Part shown: positions 36,349-43,143 of the stretch, piece by piece
Numbering within the stretch: position 1 is the first letter of the stretch
How the letters are laid out: every line of letters begins with the position of its first letter
Assembly (NCBI GenBank): GCA_018268855.1
Contig: JAFDVR010000017.1
Coordinates: 310,001 to 374,000 of the forward strand
Direction of reading: 5' to 3'
DNA length: 64,000 nucleotides
From: Acidobacteriota bacterium
GTDB lineage: Bacteria > Acidobacteriota > Terriglobia > Terriglobales > Acidobacteriaceae
Program-made: the position numbers and the translations under genes
The notes under the pieces: generated by a model
Databases searched by the model: none
What the model saw: only the letters and a program-made list of their open reading frames with translations
Told to the model about the DNA's origin: nothing

Positions 36349-37656
36349 ATGCCTTACGAGAAAGTGCAACTGCCGGAAGGGTTTGCATATCAGAGACGCC
36401 CGAAGCGGCGTCTCCGCGTCCGCACGTCTGCGGACGCTTGCGCGGCAAAGGCCGCGCCTTCACTTGATAGTGTCAAACATCTTCTAGCAATAAGTTCAAC
36501 AAAACGAGCCGCGCGAGATGCGCGATGGGAGCATAGCAAGCTCTTCGCTATCCACGGGCGGCTCTGCGAGAGTCTGAAACGGCTGATCTGGGAGGGAAGC
36601 GATGAGGTTGCAGCGGCGGGGTGGGAGCAGCAAAGCGCGGCAAAGGCAGCAAAGGCTCGCCGGGCGGGTTGGTCCGCTGCGCGGGACTTCCAGCGCGTCT
36701 CAGACTGCCAAAGCGTCTGGATTGGATACGCGGCCTCTTGCTGCGCGGGTCAAGCTATGGCCGTTCCTGTTGGCTGCAATCATCGTCTCTGTCCTCTTTG
36801 CAACTCTCATCGGGCTGCTCGCTTTCGAGAGCGCGTCGGAACCGTCTTCCCGTCCCTCCGCAATCCTCACCTTTTGACCCTGACGGTGCCGAACGTACCG
36901 AACCTAAGCAAACAGACCTTTGCAGCCATCCGGGGCGCTGTGAGGGCATTTCTGCGCGAAAACAAGGTGCTCCTGACGGGCGGTGTGTACTCCATCGAAT
37001 GCACGTGGAACAAACAGCGCGGGGACTGGCATCCGCACGTGCACATGCTGGTCGATATCAACGATACGCGTAAGCGGCTCCGCCGCGCTGTGTGGATGGA
37101 CAGAAAACTCTCGTTGGAATACTCATGGCTGCGCATCACCACGAAGCGATGGAAGCGTAGCGACTATGCGAAGTGGCGCGGGAAAGTTGAGCAGCACTCA
37201 TGCCCGTACCGCTCACGCGATGCATGGGGCAATGCCATCAACACGGAACTGGTCGCGGAATGGAAAGCGGCACATCCGGAGAGTTTCATTTGGAACCAAA
37301 GCAATCGCCGCGTGGTGGACTATCGCCGCGTCACAGACCCGAAGAAGGCCGCGTATGAAGTCTTGAAATACATGACGAAGGTTGTGGGCTTTGTGGACGA
37401 ACCGGCAGCGGTGGGCGAGTTTCTACGCGCGGTGAAGGGGGTTCGCGCAATCCAAACCTTTGGATCGTGCTACGGTATCGCTTTCGATGATGACGTGAAT
37501 GCGGAAAAAGGCTTGAAGTGCGGCTGCGGACAAAACATTTTCGAGCGCATCGGCGCGTTCGGGAAGTCGGCTGTGATGCTGACAAGTGAAGGGTGGCGCA
37601 TAAAGCGCGAAGTGCAACGGCAGCGCAGGTGCCGGGGAAGTTCTACGAGGGAGTGA
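36349..37656 (+). CDS. rep: HUH-endonuclease rolling-circle replication initiator
   Basis: This 435-aa protein would nick the viral origin and remain bound to the 5' end. The N-terminal half has a Cys-rich zinc module, CNHRLCPLCNSHRAARF, common in Rep proteins. The HUH motif is HPHVH with H228, H230 and H232, and the catalytic tyrosine motif is AAYEVLKYMTK with candidates Y336 and Y341. The YxxxxY spacing resembles two-tyrosine Reps of the PM2 and phiX174 type more than single-tyrosine plasmid Reps. The start has only a weak ribosome site but follows the previous stop by 3 bases. A long alternative frame inside it (36621-37073) is a shadow. Confidence 0.88.
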   Translation: MPYEKVQLPEGFAYQRRPKRRLRVRTSADACAAKAAPSLDSVKHLLAISSTKRAARDARWEHSKLFAIHGRLCESLKRLIWEGSDEVAAAGWEQQSAAKAAKARRAGWSAARDFQRVSDCQSVWIGYAASCCAGQAMAVPVGCNHRLCPLCNSHRAARFRERVGTVFPSLRNPHLLTLTVPNVPNLSKQTFAAIRGAVRAFLRENKVLLTGGVYSIECTWNKQRGDWHPHVHMLVDINDTRKRLRRAVWMDRKLSLEYSWLRITTKRWKRSDYAKWRGKVEQHSCPYRSRDAWGNAINTELVAEWKAAHPESFIWNQSNRRVVDYRRVTDPKKAAYEVLKYMTKVVGFVDEPAAVGEFLRAVKGVRAIQTFGSCYGIAFDDDVNAEKGLKCGCGQNIFERIGAFGKSAVMLTSEGWRIKREVQRQRRCRGSSTRE

Positions 37657-37662
37657 CATCGA

Positions 37663-38046
37663 ATGGCATTTGAAAAAGTAGGGCTGCTTGAGCAGAACTT
37701 CGACGAAATTGGAGCGATTGCGGAAGGCTTTCTCATCCGGCTATGGGAAGAGCGTTTTGATAATGGCGGGAAGCGGATGAAGTACCTATTGCAGACAGAA
37801 ACCGGCAATCGGATTCTCATTTCCGGCTACTCGAATCTGGACTTGCAACTCGGCAAGTCTGATCTAACCACGATGGTGAGGGTTGTTCTGGAAAAGCTGG
37901 AGCCAGCAAAACAGGAAGGGAACAAAGACAAAAAGATTTTTGGCGTATGGAAGGACAAATCGAAGCGGCTGCAAACGGAAGCGCCTATCCCCGTCGATGC
38001 GCTTTTCCAAGCGACCGACGCAGACGTTCCCGATTTTTTGTCCTAA
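37663..38046 (+). CDS. Possible single-stranded-DNA-binding protein of the provirus
   Basis: This is a 127-aa protein six bases after rep. It has beta-rich predicted segments (MKYLLQTETGNRILISGYSN), a basic middle (KQEGNKDKKIFGVWKDKSKR) and an acidic-hydrophobic tail DADVPDFLS that resembles the protein-interaction tip of SSB proteins (DDDIPF-like). With rolling-circle replication next door an SSB function is attractive, but I cannot show an OB fold from the sequence alone. The start is an ATG with GGAG about 10 bases upstream. Confidence 0.5.
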   Translation: MAFEKVGLLEQNFDEIGAIAEGFLIRLWEERFDNGGKRMKYLLQTETGNRILISGYSNLDLQLGKSDLTTMVRVVLEKLEPAKQEGNKDKKIFGVWKDKSKRLQTEAPIPVDALFQATDADVPDFLS

Positions 38047-38102
38047 GCGCGATTCGCGCAATTAACCTCAACGCACTTCTAACCAAAGAAAGCGAGTAAA
38101 CG

Positions 38103-38462
38103 ATGTTCCTGAGAAAAGAAACAAAGATGCTGCTTACCGTCGAGTCAATTGACCCGAAAACCGATAAACCGGTGGCTCCATTGTGCAACTTGGATGGCGA
38201 GGTTTTGGCACCCGGTCAGTTACCGGTGGAAACGTACATCGACGGCGATAGCGGCAAACGGTACGCGCGTGTTTGCACCATCCTGCCATCGAATCCGGAT
38301 GAAGCTTCGCAGTATGCGCGAAAGAAAATTCTCGACCGCAATCCGATTGCATTCGATGGTGCGGGCGATCCTTCGCTCCGTGGCTTCTACGTGGAGTCCC
38401 CGGACTACACACTGCACGGCATCGACGGACAGGGCAAGCCCGCCGCCAACGCCGCACAGTAG
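38103..38462 (+). CDS. Provirus protein of unknown function
   Basis: This is a 119-aa protein with a mixed alpha/beta profile and no membrane span (VESIDPKTDKPVAP, LPVETYIDGDSGKRYARV, RGFYVESPDYTLHGIDG). A weak ribosome site (AAAGCGAG) precedes the ATG at 38103. It sits between the SSB-like gene and the zinc-ribbon gene, with a hairpin at 38494-38517 just after its stop. The family is not recognised. Confidence 0.65.
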   Translation: MFLRKETKMLLTVESIDPKTDKPVAPLCNLDGEVLAPGQLPVETYIDGDSGKRYARVCTILPSNPDEASQYARKKILDRNPIAFDGAGDPSLRGFYVESPDYTLHGIDGQGKPAANAAQ

Positions 38463-38493
38463 CCGCGCTCCGTTGCGTCTGCGAACAATCCAT

Positions 38494-38517
38494 GCCCACC
38501 GGCTGCAACCGGTGGGC
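38494..38517 (+). other. Stable RNA hairpin after the 119-aa gene
   Basis: There is a 9-bp perfect stem GCCCACCGG / CCGGTGGGC with loop CTGCAA. No T-run follows, so it is more likely a stability or processing element than a terminator. The next ribosome site lies about 10 bases downstream. Confidence 0.5.
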
Positions 38518-38540
38518 ACTTACACAGAAGAGGTCGGCTA

Positions 38541-38765
38541 ATGTCAAATGTACCTTGCCCAAAGTGCGGCTCCCCAACGATTACGCGACACAACAAAAAC
38601 AACGGGCTATATGCCGTCTGCACGACGCCGGGAAAACATGCCCGCAGGGGCGCAAAGAAACCGGATGAAATAGAGCAGGTGTATACGGCAAAGCCCGCGC
38701 AAACACCGGTTGAAACTCCGCCGGCACAACCGAAGAAAAGCAGCTTTCTGGATGGGTGGTTCTGA
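38541..38765 (+). CDS. 74-aa zinc-ribbon protein of the provirus
   Basis: This is a 74-aa protein. The N-terminus has CPKC and a single later cysteine (VCTTPGKH, with C-x-x-x-x-x-H), a compact zinc-ribbon pattern. A basic patch (KHARRGAKK) and a proline-rich tail (AKPAQTPVETPPAQPKK) ending in an amphipathic SSFLDGWF follow. GAAGAGG precedes the ATG. Its TGA overlaps the ATG of the next gene (38765). It probably binds DNA or another capsid-entry component. Confidence 0.65.
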   Translation: MSNVPCPKCGSPTITRHNKNNGLYAVCTTPGKHARRGAKKPDEIEQVYTAKPAQTPVETPPAQPKKSSFLDGWF

Positions 38766-39286
38766 TGGAGACGACACCGGTTCAGACCGATGCAGCAGCG
38801 GATTTTGAGGCGATGACAGCGGGTATTCCTGACGTGCTTGGCGGTGGCTCCGAAGTGGAGTCGCCCGGTGCGCCCGCGCAAACTCCATCGCATCTCGACA
38901 CGATTACACCGGAGTATGTCGCTGATCTGGCGAACATGCCCTTTGAGTTTTACGGCTCACAGCCGGGGAGAGAGTTTTGGCGACTAAGCGAGCAGCAAAA
39001 AAATCATCTGGGCGTAGTGCTTCACCCAATCGTAAAGCCATTTCTCGTAAGGCACCCAGAACTCGACATGACGTGGATAGCTCTAGTGGCGACGCTGGGC
39101 GGAATTCTGATGCCGCGTCTCGCGCAAGAGAAAGCATTGCTCGCCCGCGAAACCTCAAACCCGGATTCTACGCGGGCACCTATGGCGACGGCGAATGTCT
39201 CGGCTTCACTTTTGTGGCCGGAAAAACAGGAAGCGGCAAGTCATGGGAATCAGACCGATTGGTTCAGCACGCCCGTCGCTGTGTAA
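38765..39286 (+). CDS. Provirus protein with a membrane span, overlapping the ATPase gene
   Basis: This is a 173-aa protein starting at the ATG at 38765 that overlaps the previous stop (TGATG). The N-terminal half is acidic and disordered (VESPGAPAQTPSHLDT), followed by EYVADLANMPFEFYG, SEQQKNHLGVVLHPIVKPFLV and one hydrophobic span (MTWIALVATLGGILM). The last 104 codons overlap the ATPase gene out of frame (38977-39286). Its frame looks protein-like up to the membrane span; the final part may be an overprinted tail. A membrane-anchored partner of the packaging ATPase is a reasonable guess. Confidence 0.65.
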   Translation: METTPVQTDAAADFEAMTAGIPDVLGGGSEVESPGAPAQTPSHLDTITPEYVADLANMPFEFYGSQPGREFWRLSEQQKNHLGVVLHPIVKPFLVRHPELDMTWIALVATLGGILMPRLAQEKALLARETSNPDSTRAPMATANVSASLLWPEKQEAASHGNQTDWFSTPVAV

Positions 39287-39858
39287 AGTTCATTCCGCCA
39301 TCGGTGAACTTTGAGAATCGCGGATGGCCTGTGTTCTCGCAACCGGGGCAGCTTCGACGGTTTCTAGCGCAACACATCGGTCAACCGATGCGGTGCGTCT
39401 ACGCGCCATTGAGAGACCCGCGCGAGGGAATCGGCGTGACGCTGGAAGAGCATTTCGAGCACGTCGGACGATTGGTGTTGGCAGCGAAAAATCTCGTCTT
39501 ATACGTGGATGAAGTGGACATGCTTTGCTCACCATCTGCACTCAAGGCGAAGAATAGCTCTTACTGGTCGCGCCCGGAGAATCAACAGCGGATGCCGGTG
39601 CTGGAAGAGATATTGAATCGTGGTCGCCACTCCGGTATTGCTGGCATCTTTATCTCGCGCGTACCGGCTCAGGTGCATGGTCTTATCCGGTCGCAAGCGT
39701 CGGAGATGCGCATTTTCCGCTCGACAGAGGGGAACGTGCTGAGTTACTTCCGCCAGCGCGATGAAGCTCTCGCACAACTGCTTCCCACGTTGGGGGACTT
39801 TGAGTATGCGCTTTGGCAAGATGGAAAAACACCGGTTCGCGCCGGGGGAAGGAGGTAG
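38977..39858 (+). CDS. A32-like / FtsK-HerA-superfamily genome-packaging ATPase
   Basis: This is a 293-aa protein. Walker A AGKTGSGKS (81-89), Walker B NLVLYVDEVD (172-181), and NRGRHSGIAGIFISRVPAQVH (214-234) contain the conserved Gln-like sensor motif of DJR-virus packaging ATPases. Such enzymes translocate DNA into the capsid through the internal membrane vertex. The start is a TTG with a strong GGGGAGAG site 5-8 bases upstream. A later GTG at 39073 is possible, but any start must lie before the Walker A strand, so overlap with the upstream gene is unavoidable. The basic N-terminal 65 residues are disordered. Zot of filamentous phages is a distant alternative. Confidence 0.82.
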   Translation: MATKRAAKKSSGRSASPNRKAISRKAPRTRHDVDSSSGDAGRNSDAASRARESIARPRNLKPGFYAGTYGDGECLGFTFVAGKTGSGKSWESDRLVQHARRCVKFIPPSVNFENRGWPVFSQPGQLRRFLAQHIGQPMRCVYAPLRDPREGIGVTLEEHFEHVGRLVLAAKNLVLYVDEVDMLCSPSALKAKNSSYWSRPENQQRMPVLEEILNRGRHSGIAGIFISRVPAQVHGLIRSQASEMRIFRSTEGNVLSYFRQRDEALAQLLPTLGDFEYALWQDGKTPVRAGGRR

Positions 39859-39859
39859 C

Positions 39860-39943
39860 ATGGCGAAGAAAAAGAGCGCGAAAAAGAAGACGTTCAACCG
39901 CAAGCATCCGCGCAAAGCGGACGGAACATTCAAAAAGAAGTAA
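39860..39943 (+). CDS. 27-aa Lys/Arg-rich peptide of the provirus
   Basis: This is a 27-residue peptide (MAKKKSAKKKTFNRKHPRK then ADGTFKKK) with GGAGG seven bases before its ATG and a terminator right after its stop. Eleven or more residues are lysine. It follows the ATPase stop by one base. It is small, but the ribosome site and terminator argue for expression. A DNA-condensing or capsid-vertex role is a guess. Confidence 0.6.
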   Translation: MAKKKSAKKKTFNRKHPRKADGTFKKK

Positions 39944-39947
39944 GACG

Positions 39948-39972
39948 ACGGGGCTTAGGCCCCGTTTACTTT
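39948..39972 (+). terminator. Rho-independent terminator ending the early gene block
   Basis: The stem ACGGGGC (39948-39954) pairs with GCCCCGT (39959-39965), with loop TTAG, followed by TTACTTTT. It separates replication and packaging genes from the capsid block. Confidence 0.8.
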
Positions 39973-40008
39973 TCCACAAAATTATTTTCATTGAAAGCCA
40001 TTTTGCTA

Positions 40009-40037
40009 TTGACACGCAACCGGTTGAGGGTTGTTAC
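40009..40037 (+). promoter_or_regulatory. Candidate sigma-70 promoter of the capsid block
   Basis: TTGACA at 40009-40014, a 17-base spacer, and TGTTAC as a weak -10 (three of six consensus bases). It sits between the terminator at 39972 and the first capsid-block gene at 40145, in a 201-base gap with no other gene. Confidence 0.5.
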
Positions 40038-40144
40038 GGTGGAGACTCACAGCCGGAGACTTGCACCCTCTTGCTGTCATTCGACTAGCCGCGCGTCACC
40101 CGCCCAACGAGCGACGCGCGGCACTCCCTAGGAGGGGAACTGAA

Positions 40145-40264
40145 ATGCACGATCTCAAAAAGTACGGCATGTTCATGGTCGCCGTTCTTGCAAGCATTTG
40201 GGTCTATCGCGTCATCGTGAAAGGCTTCCTGCCAGCAAGCATTCAGACCACCATCGGCCTCTAG
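40145..40264 (+). CDS. 39-aa single-span membrane protein of the provirus
   Basis: This is a 39-aa protein (MHDLKKYGMFMVAVLASIWV, YRVIVKGFLP, ASIQTTIGL). One hydrophobic helix spans about residues 8-20 with positive flanks. A very strong AGGAGGGG site is 7-14 bases upstream. It directly precedes the capsid gene by 40 bases. In PM2 and other DJR phages small membrane proteins of this type line the internal lipid vesicle. It also resembles a filamentous-phage coat protein in size but lacks a signal peptide. Confidence 0.65.
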   Translation: MHDLKKYGMFMVAVLASIWVYRVIVKGFLPASIQTTIGL

Positions 40265-40304
40265 GCCATAACCAGATTTTCGATCTCATAACGGAGAAAC
40301 CCTC

Positions 40305-41330
40305 ATGCCTTTCGTTGCGGGCGGACGTACACATAAGACCCTGGACGGCATCACTGCAATGACGCCGAACCTTCCCACCATCACGCAGCTACCGCTTACG
40401 TCGCGCGTGGTGAAGATTGCCATTCGGCTGACCGGCACGCTCACGCTGGCCAGTTACACGGTGGCTCCCACCAAAGCCGTAGAAGGCATTGAGAACCTGA
40501 TTCAATCCATTCGTGTGGTCGGACAACGGCTCAAGCCCGGCGCACAGGTGGGAACGTATATCAACGTTGACCCAGCGTTTCTGGTAAAGCAGACGACATT
40601 TTTCGAAGGCACCGCGCCGACGCGCGTGGATGTTGGCACAGCGAATGGTGCTTATAACTTCGAGACGAATTTCAATATCTATCTTATGCCTCCGCGCACA
40701 CGCTTGCTCGGTGTCCTCGGTATCGATGGACGGCTACTCTCGTCCTTCAATCTGATTGCGCAGTGGCGCGACGTAAACGCCGTGGTGAGCGGCGGAACGG
40801 GCGGCACAGCCACGCTCAGTAATGTCGGCTTCACCACTACGGTGGATGCGTTTGAAGGTGGCTCGGAGATTGCCGGTTCGCCGTTCGCGCTGACAACCTA
40901 CCGGGATACGGACATCACGGCCTCTAAGGACAACCTCTCAATCGAAAACCTTCCGATTGACGGCATCCTTACGCGGCAAGTGTTCAAGGGGATGATTGGT
41001 GCGAACGATCATGCTGATCCGTCAGACGCGCTGTTTGCCAGCGTTGCGAAGGCTGAGGGTGGCCATATCACGACTGACATCCTCAACTACTCCATGCGTC
41101 CATTCGACGCCATCTACGGAGCGATGCGTGCGGACAACAAACAGTGGTTCGGCCTTGAGTCGATGCCCGCTGGCTATGCTGTGCGGGACTACCTCAAGAC
41201 GGGGCAACCACTCAATCTTGTGCGGCTCGGACAGAAGGCCCGCAACGTCTTCGACGTGACGTACACAAGTGGCAATGTAAACACGCTGCGCATCTACGAT
41301 GAGCGCATCGTTCGTAACATTTCCGCCTAG
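40305..41330 (+). CDS. Putative double-jelly-roll major capsid protein
   Basis: This is a 341-aa protein, in the size range of DJR capsid proteins. Characteristic order of segments: an N-terminal strand VVKIAIRLTGTLTLA, GIENLIQSIRVVGQ (the usual ...LI.SI.V.), NFNIYLMPPRTRLLG, LSSFNLIAQWRDV, a Gly-rich loop, then TYRDTDITAS, LPIDGILTRQVF, DALFASVA, GYAVRDYLKTGQPLNL and FDVTYTSGNVNTLRIYDERI at the C-terminus. This strand and loop rhythm is typical of PM2-, autolykivirus- and PRD1-type capsids, but primary sequence is weakly conserved. It has the capsid block's best ribosome site after the 39-aa gene (CGGAG), and no other protein in the element is big and beta-rich enough. Confidence 0.75.
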   Translation: MPFVAGGRTHKTLDGITAMTPNLPTITQLPLTSRVVKIAIRLTGTLTLASYTVAPTKAVEGIENLIQSIRVVGQRLKPGAQVGTYINVDPAFLVKQTTFFEGTAPTRVDVGTANGAYNFETNFNIYLMPPRTRLLGVLGIDGRLLSSFNLIAQWRDVNAVVSGGTGGTATLSNVGFTTTVDAFEGGSEIAGSPFALTTYRDTDITASKDNLSIENLPIDGILTRQVFKGMIGANDHADPSDALFASVAKAEGGHITTDILNYSMRPFDAIYGAMRADNKQWFGLESMPAGYAVRDYLKTGQPLNLVRLGQKARNVFDVTYTSGNVNTLRIYDERIVRNISA

Positions 41331-41345
41331 CACAAACGTAAGTAG

Positions 41346-41383
41346 AATTCCTCCCACGGCACAAAATGGCCGTGGGAGGAATT
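41346..41383 (+). promoter_or_regulatory. Perfect 15-bp hairpin after the capsid gene that covers the next ribosome site
   Basis: AATTCCTCCCACGGC (41346-41360) pairs without mismatch with 41369-41383 across an 8-base loop. The 3' arm contains GGGAGGA, the only ribosome site for the gene at 41391. As a hairpin it would mask translation and stop or slow transcripts, so the capsid gene could be expressed far above the following genes. Confidence 0.7.
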
Positions 41384-41390
41384 GGAAAAA

Positions 41391-41717
41391 ATGAATGACG
41401 AATATGACCTCAAGCCGGAAATACTCCATAAGTTTGTTTCAAGGCTGAATAGGTCTGCGGACTTTACGGAATTAGCCTTTGCGTTTGGCGGGTTTGTCTT
41501 AGGTTTTCCCGCTTCATTTGTGCTCTTGAATACGGTACTGCGGGGTTATATACCGGGTTCCGTTTTATTGGTGGCTCTTTTAGTTGGAACCTTGCTAGGT
41601 CTGGCTTGGGGGCGGAGTAGGGCGCTCGGTATTCGGGTGCAAGCTCAGACGCTGCTTATGCAGATGTCGATGGAGAAAACGTTGAGGTTGATAGCTCATC
41701 GTTTGAGAGAGGGGTAA
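41391..41717 (+). CDS. Two-span membrane protein of the provirus
   Basis: This is a 108-aa protein with the ATG at 41391; the TTG at 41382 is the alternative. Two hydrophobic segments (AFAFGGFVLGFPASFVLL and SVLLVALLVGTLLGLAWG) face a charged C-terminal helix. Its ribosome site lies within the hairpin's 3' arm. It uses fewer GC-ending codons than its neighbours. The function is unknown; position after the capsid gene suggests a virion membrane protein. Confidence 0.65.
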   Translation: MNDEYDLKPEILHKFVSRLNRSADFTELAFAFGGFVLGFPASFVLLNTVLRGYIPGSVLLVALLVGTLLGLAWGRSRALGIRVQAQTLLMQMSMEKTLRLIAHRLREG

Positions 41718-41719
41718 GC

Positions 41720-42079
41720 ATGGCGGCAGAGAGTGGATTGGTCACATGGTATCGCTGGGACGCTACGCTTTCCTCTGTCTGGGACATCCTGTTTGGATGG
41801 GCCGGAGCGGACCAGACGGACGCCTTAGCTCAAGCGGCCCAAGAACACGATTATTCGACTTGGGGCGCGGATAGTGGCGCGGCGATTCCTGGCCCGATTA
41901 TTGATCTCTCTCCCGTTATGACGTTTGGGACTCAAGCGAAGGACACCGTTCAGGAGACGGTTGATAAGGTCTTTGGCGATGGCGCGGGTAGTTCTTGGAC
42001 TACTTACATCATCATGGCCATTGTCATTCTATTTCTCGTGCTACTTATCACCGGGAGAGTGGAGCACATTTTGCTATGA
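41720..42079 (+). CDS. Provirus protein with C-terminal membrane span
   Basis: This is a 119-aa protein with an aromatic N-terminus (LVTWYRWDATLSSVWDILFGW), an acidic middle and a strongly hydrophobic C-terminal helix (YIIMAIVILFLVLLITG). Two bases separate it from the previous stop. The tail-anchored layout recurs in the next two genes and is typical of membrane proteins under a DJR capsid. The family is not recognised. Confidence 0.68.
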   Translation: MAAESGLVTWYRWDATLSSVWDILFGWAGADQTDALAQAAQEHDYSTWGADSGAAIPGPIIDLSPVMTFGTQAKDTVQETVDKVFGDGAGSSWTTYIIMAIVILFLVLLITGRVEHILL

Positions 42080-42345
42080 ACGAACTCGATTATCTCGACG
42101 ATCACGTGATCTCAGCGCAGGACAGCGGCGCGGGCGAACTTATCACCGAAGCGGATGCGGATGCCTACATGGCCGCGCATCCCGAAGCGCAATGGGACTG
42201 GGGCAACTTGCAACCTATCGAAACGATGGCACCGGCAAGCCAGCAGAGCACAACCATTTCTGGCGCGGTCGATAAAGGCCTCTCGCTGGGTGCGGTCGCC
42301 ATTGTGGGCTTCGCGGCATACCTGATGTTTTTCAAGAAGGGGTAA
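42076..42345 (+). CDS. Provirus protein with C-terminal membrane span
   Basis: This is an 89-aa protein starting at the ATG at 42076 that overlaps the previous stop (ATGA). It has an acidic N-terminus (MNELDYLDDHVISAQDSGAG, ITEADADAYMAAHPEAQ) and ends with the span LGAVAIVGFAAYLMFF then KKG. The longer frame from 41995 has no ribosome site. It shares architecture with the 119-aa and 74-aa neighbours, so they may be a duplicated family. Confidence 0.68.
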   Translation: MNELDYLDDHVISAQDSGAGELITEADADAYMAAHPEAQWDWGNLQPIETMAPASQQSTTISGAVDKGLSLGAVAIVGFAAYLMFFKKG

Positions 42346-42348
42346 CAC

Positions 42349-42573
42349 ATGGACTGGGGAGACTTTCTCGGCGGACTCGGACAAAACGCGCTCGACTTTA
42401 CAAGCGCACTGACGCAGGCGGGAAGCGGCGCTGTGATTAGCGACATCACCGGGCAACCGTACTACTATGCCGCGCCCGTCTACGGCTCTGGCAATGCGCA
42501 GGTGGTGAACCGCAACAGCAGCATGACGATGGTTCTACTCATCATCGGCGCTGTGATCTTGCTGCGGAAGTAG
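42349..42573 (+). CDS. 74-aa provirus protein with C-terminal membrane span
   Basis: This is a 74-aa protein: a polar N-terminal part with DITGQPYYYAAPVYG, then a hydrophobic helix MTMVLLIIGAVILL followed by RK at the very end. Its start lies 3 bases after the previous stop. Third consecutive tail-anchored small protein; probably a virion membrane component. Confidence 0.68.
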   Translation: MDWGDFLGGLGQNALDFTSALTQAGSGAVISDITGQPYYYAAPVYGSGNAQVVNRNSSMTMVLLIIGAVILLRK

Positions 42574-42583
42574 GAGGGGGACG

Positions 42584-42694
42584 ATGCACCTGAATAGCTG
42601 GAAAACGTGGCTCATCATCGCAGTGGCGCTCTGGGTTGTTTACAACGTCGCGATGACGCCTTCTCGCCTTCGCGCAATGGGGTACACGGTCTAA
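42584..42694 (+). CDS. 36-aa single-span membrane peptide of the provirus
   Basis: This is a 36-aa product (MHLNSWKTWLIIAVALWVV, YNVAMTPSRLRAM, GYTV) with GGAGGGGG 3-10 bases upstream. Its TAA overlaps the next ATG (TAATG), so it is translationally coupled. It parallels the 39-aa gene at 40145 (small, one span, positively charged border). Confidence 0.66.
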   Translation: MHLNSWKTWLIIAVALWVVYNVAMTPSRLRAMGYTV

Positions 42695-43143
42695 TGCAGT
42701 TTTCAAGCTCAATTTGTATCGACCTGACGCGGACGGACTGGCAGCGCGTGGAACTGAATGCGGTAGACCGTATCTGGCTCCCTAAGAAAGTGGTCCTGGG
42801 CGAGACCGTCTACACGAATCCGGTTGATTGCATCGTTGCGTTGAAGTTCAACGATCAAACGGGGGACGCGCATCCGTGGGCTATCGCGGATGGGTACATG
42901 AACACGCTCACCGGACCGGTGAAGGTACTTTTTGCGAAGGTCCTGTATAAGGGCGCGGGGTCTTCGCTCTTTTTGGCAACGGGCGTTGGAGTCAGCGCGA
43001 GTTACGGCAGCACAGACGGCCTCTCTCCCGCAGTGGGTGTGGGTGGAAGTAGCTCCGGCTCATGGGGTGGGTTCAACCTTCCCGGTGGATGGGGACGTCC
43101 GGTTGGCGGCGGTGGTGGCTATGAGCAGGACCCGAACCCGTGA
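42694..43143 (+). CDS. Provirus protein with beta-rich body and Gly-rich C-terminus
   Basis: This is a 149-aa protein starting at the overlapping ATG (TAATG). The first 100 residues look like a beta-sandwich (SSICIDLTRTDWQRVEL, VVLGETVYTNPVDCIVALKF, PVKVLFAKVLYKGAGSSLF), and the last 45 are Gly/Ser-rich (GVGGSSSGSWGGFNLPG, GGGGGYEQDPNP). A second, minor capsid or vertex protein of the virion is a plausible role; size and composition only. Its TGA overlaps the GTG start of the endolysin gene. Confidence 0.65.
   Translation: MQFSSSICIDLTRTDWQRVELNAVDRIWLPKKVVLGETVYTNPVDCIVALKFNDQTGDAHPWAIADGYMNTLTGPVKVLFAKVLYKGAGSSLFLATGVGVSASYGSTDGLSPAVGVGGSSSGSWGGFNLPGGWGRPVGGGGGYEQDPNP

Noticed and set aside
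36621..37073. 150-aa ORF inside rep
   Set aside because: It overlaps the HUH region in another frame, lacks a ribosome site and has no protein-like pattern.
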